Shown here: positions 26,106-33,112 of the stretch, one piece after another
How the letters are laid out: each line of letters starts with the position of its first letter
Position numbering within the stretch: the first letter of the stretch is position 1
Assembly (NCBI RefSeq): GCF_000763295.1
Contig: NZ_JRJE01000029.1
Coordinates: 1-64,000 of the forward strand
Direction of reading: 5' to 3'
Source: Thalassospira australica
GTDB taxonomy: Bacteria; Pseudomonadota; Alphaproteobacteria; Rhodospirillales; Thalassospiraceae
DNA: 64,000 nt
Notes under the pieces: generated by a model
Told to the model about the DNA's origin: nothing
Databases searched by the model: none
Seen by the model: the letters and a program-made list of their open reading frames with translations, nothing else
Translations under genes and position numbers: made by a program

Positions 26106-27701
26106 TTATTCGGATGCCCCGTCATCTGCATCCTTGTTTTCCTGACGCAGGGCACGCTTGGCTTCGTTCAAATCACGCATATTGCTGCGCTTTGAACGGC
26201 TATTGACCTTCGGTCCGCGGTTAAGCTTTGGCCCGTCTGATGGCGGAGGGGCCGGACGTGCAGGTGGCATGTCGTTTGTCAGGTTTTCCGACATATTGTT
26301 TGCCGCAGTTGCCGCCTGTCCCTGCGCGCCGCCCTGCTGTTGTCGCGTTGCCGGTTGATCTTCCTGCGGCTGGGCCAACAGATCAAGTCTGCGGGCAAGT
26401 TCAAGATAACCTTCATTCAAGCGCGTGCATTCAGTCTTGCGTTGCTTAAGGAATTCTTCAATCAGCGGGAAGTAATGGATGGCTTCATCGACCTTGGGGT
26501 CTGTGCCCTTGCGATATGCCCCCAAGCGGATCAATTCTGCCATATCATCGTAAGTTGCCAGCAACTGCCGGGCACGGGCGACAATCTGGTTTTCTTCATC
26601 ATTGTTGCAGCCGGGCATCGTACGCGAAACACTGCGCAGGATATTGATTGCCGGATAACGGCCCTGCTCTGCAATGGCGCGATCAAGGACAACATGCCCG
26701 TCAAGGATACCACGTACCGCATCGGAAATCGGTTCGTTATGATCATCCCCATCGACCAGAACCGTAAACAGCCCGGTAATGGACCCCTGGCCCGGCCCAC
26801 CCGGCCCGGCACGCTCCAACAGGCGCGGCAATTCCGCAAACACGGTCGGTGTATACCCCTTGGACGCAGGTGGCTCGCCGACCGACAGGCTGATCTCGCG
26901 CTGGGCCATGGCAAAGCGCGTCACGGAATCCATCATGCACAACACATCGCGACCAACATCACGGAAATATTCCGACAGCGCCATCGTCATATAGGCCGCC
27001 TGGCGTCGCATCAGGGGTGGCTCATCCGAGGTTGCCACAACAACAACCGAACGGCGCAGACCTTCTTCGCCCAAATCATCTTCGATAAATTCACGCGCCT
27101 CTCGACCACGTTCACCGATCAAACCAACAACCGACACATCCGATGTGGTGTGGCGCGTCATCATCGACAACAAACTTGATTTACCGACACCCGACCCGGC
27201 AAAGATGCCCATACGTTGTCCACGACAACAGGTCAGAAACGTGTTCATTGCCCGTACGCCAAGATCAATCTTGCCAGCAACACGTTGTCTGGAATGGGCC
27301 GATGGCGGCATGTTGCGAATGGGATAGGGCTTGTTGCCCTCTGTCAGCGGGCCCTTGCCGTCAACCGGCTCACCAAACGCATTGACCACACGACCAAGCC
27401 AACTTTCATCGGGATAGACCTGTGGTTGGGTATCACCCAGTTCGACTTCGCAGCCAATACCAATGCCGTCAAGAATGCCAAACGGCATCAGCAGGGCGCG
27501 TTCATTGCGAAAACCGACGACCTCACAGATGATTGGTTTGCCATCCCGGCGCTTCACCTTACAGCGATCACCGATCGAAAGCGCGCCTTCCACCCCGCCA
27601 ATTTCGACCAGCAACCCCAGAACAGCCGTCACCCGTCCGACCACGCGGTAATCGGGAATGCGACGAAGTTCTGCGATGATGTTGCGGCCAATCTGAAACA
27701 C
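26106..27701 (-). CDS. fliI: Flagellum-specific export ATPase FliI
   Basis: FliI is the F1-beta-like hexameric ATPase that energises flagellar export. Walker A AGSGVGKS is at residues 168-175, followed by [17 protein letters not shown], the [13 protein letters not shown] block and [20 protein letters not shown]. At 531 residues it is longer than usual (about 440-460). The excess is a Gln/Ala/Pro-rich, basic tail after about residue 440. The start at GTG 27701 lacks a good ribosome site. The frame stays open upstream to 27770 with plausible FliI-like residues (for example [11 protein letters not shown]) but no ATG/GTG/TTG codon there. Confidence 0.92.
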   Translation of the reverse strand: MFQIGRNIIAELRRIPDYRVVGRVTAVLGLLVEIGGVEGALSIGDRCKVKRRDGKPIICEVVGFRNERALLMPFGILDGIGIGCEVELGDTQPQVYPDESWLGRVVNAFGEPVDGKGPLTEGNKPYPIRNMPPSAHSRQRVAGKIDLGVRAMNTFLTCCRGQRMGIFAGSGVGKSSLLSMMTRHTTSDVSVVGLIGERGREAREFIEDDLGEEGLRRSVVVVATSDEPPLMRRQAAYMTMALSEYFRDVGRDVLCMMDSVTRFAMAQREISLSVGEPPASKGYTPTVFAELPRLLERAGPGGPGQGSITGLFTVLVDGDDHNEPISDAVRGILDGHVVLDRAIAEQGRYPAINILRSVSRTMPGCNNDEENQIVARARQLLATYDDMAELIRLGAYRKGTDPKVDEAIHYFPLIEEFLKQRKTECTRLNEGYLELARRLDLLAQPQEDQPATRQQQGGAQGQAATAANNMSENLTNDMPPARPAPPPSDGPKLNRGPKVNSRSKRSNMRDLNEAKRALRQENKDADDGASE

Positions 27702-27770
27702 GTATCGGATCTTTTCAGCAAGATGTTGGAAATCAGGGTCACGCCCCGATTGGTCTAACCATAATTTTTT

Positions 27771-28137
27771 TTAGCACGGAAACTTCCCCCACCCTGCAGT
27801 TGAAAGGGGTGGCAAATTGCACCGCGTCGTACCAAATATATTGGCATATCCGGTATTAAAAAGCCGTGTAGACGATAAAAAGCGAATTTTTTTGTTGTAT
27901 GAGGCTTTTGCGATCAACGCCGCAAACCGTTGGGGAATCTCGTATTCCGCCCCCGAGTCGTTTCTTTTGACGAAAAAAAGTTAACAACTTGCGACTCGGC
28001 TTCTTGCCACGAGTCGCAAAGCAACGTATCGTTAACGGAATGGGGAAAAATTTCCTGAAATACGGCAAACGTTGGGGCGCTTGTCGATCAACCGGATCAA
28101 CACGGACTTTTGCGGAACACGGTAACGGAGCAGAAAC
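27771..28137. promoter_or_regulatory. ctrA-fliI divergent control region with four GANTC sites
   Basis: This 367-bp gene-free stretch is AT-rich in parts. GANTC, the CcrM adenine methylation site, occurs at 27935-27939, 27955-27959, 27993-27997 and 28011-28015. The last two lie in an 8-bp inverted repeat (GCGACTCG ... CGAGTCGC). Palindromic GTTAAC occurs at 27980 and 28031; these are CtrA half-site-like, but no full TTAA-N7-TTAA is present. In Caulobacter the methylation state of GANTC controls a ctrA promoter, and the clustering suggests similar control here (inference). Confidence 0.6.
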
Positions 28138-28833
28138 ATGCGGGTGCTGCTTGTTGAGGATGACAACACCTATGCTGACAGCATTGAATTGATGCTGAAA
28201 TCTGAAGGCATGGTGATTGACACTACCGACCTTGGGGAAGATGGTCTCGAGATCGGCAAGCTTTACGATTATGACATTATTCTACTGGACCTGATGCTGC
28301 CAGATATTGACGGGTATGAGGTCTTAAGACGTTTGCGCGATGCACGCGTCGAAACACCGGTCCTGATCCTGTCGGGTCTGACCGAAACCGAAGACAAGGT
28401 CAAAGGCCTTGGGTTCGGTGCCGATGATTACCTGACCAAGCCTTTCGAAAAAACCGAATTGCTGGCACGTGTGCAGGCGATCGTTCGCCGTTCACGCGGT
28501 CATGCCCAATCGATGATTTCGACCGGAAAACTCAACGTCAACCTTGATGCAAGGACCGTCGATGTCGATGGCAAACCGTTGCATCTGACCGGCAAGGAAT
28601 ATGGCATCCTTGAACTTCTGTCGCTGCGCAAAGGCACGACACTGACCAAGGAAATGTTCCTCAACCACCTTTATGGCGGTATGGACGAGCCGGAACTCAA
28701 GATTATTGACGTCTTTGTCTGCAAACTGCGCAAGAAAATCCAGTCTGCGACCAAGGGCGACAACTACATCCATACGGTTTGGGGCCGGGGCTATGTCCTG
28801 CGCGATCCCGATACCAACAGCGCTGCGGCCTGA
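28138..28833 (+). CDS. ctrA: Cell-cycle response regulator CtrA
   Basis: CtrA is the OmpR-type master regulator of alphaproteobacteria. In Rhodospirillales-like species it mainly controls motility and chemotaxis. The 231-residue protein has a receiver domain with acidic pocket EDD at 7-9, phospho-acceptor D51 in [13 protein letters not shown], and the conserved K in LTKPF. A winged-helix DNA-binding domain follows (about 125-225) with [11 protein letters not shown] and GRGYVLRDP. Length and motifs match CtrA closely. chpT, its phosphate donor, is at 35964. It converges on cheR across a strong shared terminator. Confidence 0.96.
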   Translation: MRVLLVEDDNTYADSIELMLKSEGMVIDTTDLGEDGLEIGKLYDYDIILLDLMLPDIDGYEVLRRLRDARVETPVLILSGLTETEDKVKGLGFGADDYLTKPFEKTELLARVQAIVRRSRGHAQSMISTGKLNVNLDARTVDVDGKPLHLTGKEYGILELLSLRKGTTLTKEMFLNHLYGGMDEPELKIIDVFVCKLRKKIQSATKGDNYIHTVWGRGYVLRDPDTNSAAA

Positions 28834-28850
28834 TACCTGAGTTTGCCTGC

Positions 28851-28874
28851 TCAAGCATGCTCAAGCATGCTTGA
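28851..28874. repeat. Tandem 10-bp repeat forming a palindrome
   Basis: TCAAGCATGC occurs twice head to tail (28851-28870) and is followed by TTGA, so the second copy is part of the palindrome CAAGCATGCTTG. It lies just after ctrA. Its role is unknown. Confidence 0.6.
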
Positions 28875-28897
28875 ACGCTTCTCTACAGTGCCCGCTC

Positions 28898-28937
28898 AAC
28901 AAAAAACGCCCCGGACTGCACCGGGGCGTTTTTTGTT
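28898..28937. terminator. Bidirectional terminator between ctrA and cheR
   Basis: A perfect 17-bp stem (28898-28914 with 28921-28937), 6-nt loop, GC-rich core, and A-run/T-run flanks on both sides. It will stop transcription of ctrA on the plus strand and of the che operon on the minus strand. Confidence 0.95.
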
Positions 28938-28969
28938 TGTGAACTGCGTACTGTCAACCAGACCGAAAA

Positions 28970-30370
28970 TTACTTCTTGTCTTCCGGCTTGCCAAAACGT
29001 GAACGGTCATAGGTTGATGACGGGCGTGTGGTTCCGCTTGAATTTCCAGTACTTCCGCTGCCTGTTCCAGGCCGTGGCGGTGTTGTCCCGCCCGCACCTG
29101 TGCCGGTTCCCGTCCCCAGCGGCCTGCGATATGTCGACCCTGTGGTCCCCGTGGTTCCGGTCGTACCGGATGAGGCCGGGCGTGTCGTAGATCCAGAAGT
29201 TCCGGTTGTCCCCGGACGCGTGGTCGAACCGGTGGTACCGGGGCGGGTCGTCCCGCCGGCTCCGATCGAACTTGCAGGCCTGCTGTATGAACTGCCACTT
29301 GCGCCGGTCGCCGGACGTGTTGTTGATGTAGCACCACCAGGCGGTCGCTGTGTCGTTGATGTCGGGGCAGCGGGGCGCGTCGTTGCACTTCCTGCCGTGC
29401 CAGCCGCCGGACGGGCGGCAGTTCCGGCCGCACCAGCGCCACCAACTTGCATATGTTTGGGTTTCGGGAAGGCCAACCCACCCGGCGTTGCAGCAGCGCC
29501 CGTCGCAGCCCCTGCCTGCGCTTTTTCAAGTGCAGCCAAGTCGATCTCAGGCACACCAGGTCGGCTGAGCTGATAGATGCCACGTTGCCGGGCAAGAGGT
29601 TTGAACTTATCGGAAATGCCCAGAACTGTCTCGGCACCACCAAGGAACAGGAACCCGTCATCAGGCATCAGGGCCGATATACGTGCCAAAACGTCGCTTT
29701 TGGTCGGCTGATCAAAATAAATCAGCACGTTGCGGCAATACACGATATCAAACTGTCCAAGCGGGCGGAAATCATCCAGCAGGTTGAATTCCTTGTATTG
29801 AACCTTGGATCGGATATCCGATGAAATCTGCCACTGGTCATCTTTTTTCTGGAAATATTTAACCAGAAGGCCAATCGGCAGGCCCCTTTGGACTTCGAAC
29901 TGGGAATACAGACCCGCACGTGCCTTGGTCAGGATTTCGCGCGAAATATCGGTGCCGATGATTTCAATCCGCCATCCGGCCAACTGGGACTTGAACTCAT
30001 CAAGGATCATCGCAAGCGAATAGGGTTCCTGCCCCGACGAAGCTGCAGCACACCAGATACGCAAATGTTTCTTTGAAGCACGGGACTTGATCATGTGCGG
30101 CAGAACCGCATGACGGAACTGATCAAACGGCTTGGTATCGCGGAAGAAGAAACTTTCATTGGTCGTCATGGCATCGACGACTTCTTCTACAAGCGCACGG
30201 TCGCCACCGCGTATCGTACCAATAAGGTCCGTCAGGTCCTTAAGTCCCCGCTTACGCGCAATCGGCATCAGCCGGCTTTCGAGCAGATAAGTCTTGTCCT
30301 GACTCAGCACGAGCCCCGACTTGGACTTAATCAGTCTGCTTATGAACTCGAAGTCTTCCGGCTTCATCAT
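28970..30370 (-). CDS. cheR: Chemotaxis protein methyltransferase CheR with long low-complexity tail
   Basis: CheR methylates glutamates of chemoreceptors using S-adenosylmethionine. Residues about 1-275 form the usual helical N-domain plus Rossmann methyltransferase. SAM-binding features include LRIWCAAASSGQEPYSLAMI and VQYKEFNLLDDF, and FDIVYCRNVLIYF is the family motif. Residues about 290-466 are a Thr/Gly/Ser/Pro/Arg-rich repeat-like tail with many TTRP units, ending with a charged KPEDKK. Ordinary CheR is about 270-300 residues. It lies 6 bp after cheB and is the last gene of the che operon. Confidence 0.93.
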   Translation of the reverse strand: MMKPEDFEFISRLIKSKSGLVLSQDKTYLLESRLMPIARKRGLKDLTDLIGTIRGGDRALVEEVVDAMTTNESFFFRDTKPFDQFRHAVLPHMIKSRASKKHLRIWCAAASSGQEPYSLAMILDEFKSQLAGWRIEIIGTDISREILTKARAGLYSQFEVQRGLPIGLLVKYFQKKDDQWQISSDIRSKVQYKEFNLLDDFRPLGQFDIVYCRNVLIYFDQPTKSDVLARISALMPDDGFLFLGGAETVLGISDKFKPLARQRGIYQLSRPGVPEIDLAALEKAQAGAATGAAATPGGLAFPKPKHMQVGGAGAAGTAARPAAGTAGSATTRPAAPTSTTQRPPGGATSTTRPATGASGSSYSRPASSIGAGGTTRPGTTGSTTRPGTTGTSGSTTRPASSGTTGTTGTTGSTYRRPLGTGTGTGAGGTTPPRPGTGSGSTGNSSGTTRPSSTYDRSRFGKPEDKK

Positions 30371-30376
30371 TGTGGG

Positions 30377-32071
30377 TTAACGACCCCCCGCAAATTTTTT
30401 GATATAGGCCGCGATTCCGCCGATTGGCAGAACAGCGGAACAGATACCGGCATGCGCTGCGGCACCAGGCATCCCCCATACAACACTGCTTTGCTCATCC
30501 TGTGCGACGACCATACCCCCCGCATTAACCACATCACGTCCACCAAGCATACCATCCTGTCCCATTCCGGTCAGTATCGCAGTCAGTATATTTCCGCCAT
30601 AACTCGCGACGATACTGCGCAACATCGGATCAACGGACGGGCGGCAGAAGTTTTCTGGTGGGTTCTGGTTCAATTTCAGATGACGTCCACCACCGCGTCC
30701 CTCAACAACCATGTGGTAGTCGCCGGGCGCAAGGTAAACCTGTCCACCAACAATTGGCATATTGTTTTGCCCTTCCTGGCACTTTAACCCCGTCAAACGG
30801 GTGATATGTTCGGCCAGAATGGTCGTAAAGGTCGCAGGCATATGCTGGGTAATAAAAATCGGCTGGCGCACACCATTCAAACCGCGCAGCACCTCAAACA
30901 GGGCCTGCGGTCCACCGGTAGAACTGCCAATCGCAATTGCCTCTACGTTGATACGTTTTTCCGGCAGCAATGAAATCCCGCCTGAAGCTGACACACGTTT
31001 TGCCGGGGCCGGGGCACTTCCCGAACGCGCCTGCCGGGCTCGCTCAGTTTTCTGTGGTGCCGGGGCAGTCGGGCGTTTCGCTGGCGGCGCAGTACGCGCA
31101 GCTGGCGACGGGGCGGCAGAACGCGCTGGTGCCTTCTCGGCGGTCTTTGCCTGTCCCCCGGCGGCGACGGCCGCATCGCGGATCAAACGCCCCGGGTCAC
31201 GCGAAGGCGCAGGTCCACCGGCAGATGGCGCATTACCTGACACTGCTTTCACCGTCATCCCATCAGTTTGCGACGATGCAGGTGGGGCAGATTGCGGTGT
31301 TTGTCCCGACGGCGTCGATGGCGCAGGTTGTGCTGGTTGCGGCATCGGGCGCATCTGCGGTTGACTGCGGTGCTGCTGCATCGGACGCGGGCGCAGCTCT
31401 GCGGTAAATCGTTTGCGCTGAATCCGGCCCTGTTTTTGAAGCTGCTGATGTTCAACCGACATCTCGGCACGGAAAGACGATCCTTTGTCCCCGTCTTCCC
31501 CATCAGAACCGTCATCGGTACTGGCACCGTCTGCACCTGCTTCAGGTGCGGCAGGTTTCGCAACCGGTTCGGGCGCATCAGGTGGCGCTGTCGCCTGTTC
31601 ATGTGCGATTGCTGCTGCCTTATCGACCTCAAGCATCTTGCGACGCTGCTCGGCCCAGGCTTTTACCTTATCAAGCAGTTCCTCGCGGAAGCCTTCGCCA
31701 ACATTCAGTTCTTTGGACGAACTTGGTTTGGGGATGTAATCAACCGCGCCAAGCGTCATCGCCTGAAAACTGATGTCGGCATTTCGCTTGGTAAGGGTGG
31801 ACGCCATGATCACGCGGACTGTCGGATCGATTTCCAACAGTTTTGGCAAGGCCGTCAGCCCATCCATGACCGGCATTTCGATGTCGAGAACGACAACTTC
31901 AATGCCGCTGCCGCCTTCCATCACTGCCAGTGCTTCTTCGCCATTATTGACCGAACCGACGACATCGATTTCGGCGTCTTCGGTCATCATCCGTGTGACA
32001 AGTCCACGCACAATAGCGGAATCGTCAACGATCAGAACCTTGTAAGGCGAATGGTTGGGCGTTTCTTCCAC
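30377..32071 (-). CDS. cheB: Chemotaxis response regulator/methylesterase CheB
   Basis: CheB demethylates and deamidates receptors when phosphorylated by CheA. The receiver domain (about 1-125) has VVVLDIEMPVMDGLTALPKL with the acceptor Asp. The methylesterase domain (about 370-564) shows the catalytic Ser in IGSSTGGPQAL, His in ITQHMPATF and Asp in GMGQDGM. Between them lies a roughly 240-residue Pro/Ala/Gln-rich linker, so the protein reaches 564 residues instead of about 350-390. The start is GTG with GGGGAAG 8 nt upstream. Its order, between cheY and cheR, is the usual one. Confidence 0.94.
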   Translation of the reverse strand: MEETPNHSPYKVLIVDDSAIVRGLVTRMMTEDAEIDVVGSVNNGEEALAVMEGGSGIEVVVLDIEMPVMDGLTALPKLLEIDPTVRVIMASTLTKRNADISFQAMTLGAVDYIPKPSSSKELNVGEGFREELLDKVKAWAEQRRKMLEVDKAAAIAHEQATAPPDAPEPVAKPAAPEAGADGASTDDGSDGEDGDKGSSFRAEMSVEHQQLQKQGRIQRKRFTAELRPRPMQQHRSQPQMRPMPQPAQPAPSTPSGQTPQSAPPASSQTDGMTVKAVSGNAPSAGGPAPSRDPGRLIRDAAVAAGGQAKTAEKAPARSAAPSPAARTAPPAKRPTAPAPQKTERARQARSGSAPAPAKRVSASGGISLLPEKRINVEAIAIGSSTGGPQALFEVLRGLNGVRQPIFITQHMPATFTTILAEHITRLTGLKCQEGQNNMPIVGGQVYLAPGDYHMVVEGRGGGRHLKLNQNPPENFCRPSVDPMLRSIVASYGGNILTAILTGMGQDGMLGGRDVVNAGGMVVAQDEQSSVVWGMPGAAAHAGICSAVLPIGGIAAYIKKFAGGR

Positions 32072-32142
32072 GTAATAGCTTCCCCGCTTGATTGAGGAGA
32101 TCTTTCCGAAAGGGTGTGCAGGCGCAAATGGCGCAGGCCGAT

Positions 32143-32508
32143 CTAAATCAGGCCGACCTGCTCAAACTTCGCCTGGATGATCTCGCTATCGAACGGCTTC
32201 ATGATGTATTCATTCGCGCCCGCGGTGATGGCTTCCTGAATGTGTTCAAGGTCGTTTTCAGTTGTACAGAACACAACAACAGGTTCGTCTCCCCCCGGAG
32301 AGGCCCGTAGTTCACGCAAGAATTCAATTCCGCTTTTCACTGGCATGTTCCAGTCCAGCAGAACTGCGTCTGGCATGGACTGAAGGCTTTTTTCCAAAGC
32401 CTCCTGACCGTCCACAGCCTCCACGACCGCAAACCCGATTTCTTCGAGGATGCGGCGTGCCACCATTCGGATGACTTTCGAATCATCGACGACGAGACAA
32501 CTCTTCAT
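32143..32508 (-). CDS. cheY: Chemotaxis response regulator CheY
   Basis: This 121-residue single receiver domain carries phosphate to the flagellar switch. It has the DDS acidic pocket at 8-10, acceptor D52 in LLDWNMPVKSG, a Thr in CTTEND and Lys in IMKPFDS, and no output domain. AAGGAAG lies 4 nt before the start. It sits between cheW and cheB in the cheAWYBR operon. Confidence 0.94.
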   Translation of the reverse strand: MKSCLVVDDSKVIRMVARRILEEIGFAVVEAVDGQEALEKSLQSMPDAVLLDWNMPVKSGIEFLRELRASPGGDEPVVVFCTTENDLEHIQEAITAGANEYIMKPFDSEIIQAKFEQVGLI

Positions 32509-32590
32509 CGACTTCCTTCTCGTTTAACTAGATCGTTAAGCCAAAATGGCAGGAACCGGGCACATTGCGCACCCGGCATAGAAATTCAGC

Positions 32591-33097
32591 TTACCCAGCT
32601 TGCTTGACTGACGACGTGAAATCAAGCAGGCGGGTAACATCAAGAATTACCAGAAGCTTTTTGTCGAGACGGAAGATGCCGTCCGAAAATTCACGCCAAC
32701 GCGGGTCAAGAGTCGCCGGGTTTTGCTCGAATGCCTTTTTCGGAACACTCAGAACCTCACCCACCTGATCAACCATCAGGCTGTATAGCTCGCCGCCTTC
32801 ATCGACAACAATGCTCATGCCCGGATCGTCATCTTCCCGGTCGCGAAGACCAAGACGTTTGCGAACGTCAATCGCGGTCACAATACGACCACGCAGGTTC
32901 AATGACCCGGCCACCTCTGGCGGGGACAACGGAATACGGGTGATGCGTTGCGGCCCCAGAACATCCTGTACGGTCAGAACCGGGATACCGAAAAGCTGCT
33001 TGCCAATATTCGCGGTCACGAAATCCTGGCTATCGCCACCAAGCTCAAGGGCACCGCCTTTTTCCTGGCTCGGAACGAGTGCGTTTTTATCGCTCAT
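32591..33097 (-). CDS. cheW: Chemotaxis coupling protein CheW
   Basis: CheW bridges chemoreceptors and CheA. The 168-residue protein has a short N-terminal extension and then the SH3-like CheW fold: DFVTANIGKQLFGIPVLTVQ, the LNLRGRIVTAIDVRKRLGL block and a YSLMVDQVGEVLSV strand. GGGGGAAAG precedes the ATG. It lies 15 bp downstream of cheA. Confidence 0.95.
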   Translation of the reverse strand: MSDKNALVPSQEKGGALELGGDSQDFVTANIGKQLFGIPVLTVQDVLGPQRITRIPLSPPEVAGSLNLRGRIVTAIDVRKRLGLRDREDDDPGMSIVVDEGGELYSLMVDQVGEVLSVPKKAFEQNPATLDPRWREFSDGIFRLDKKLLVILDVTRLLDFTSSVKQAG

Positions 33098-33112
33098 AAG
33101 ACTTTCCCCCGA

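Noticed and set aside
27951-28036. Full CtrA box (TTAA-N7-TTAA) in the ctrA upstream region
   Set aside because: Only isolated GTTAAC half-site-like palindromes are present; no second half lies at the right distance on either strand.
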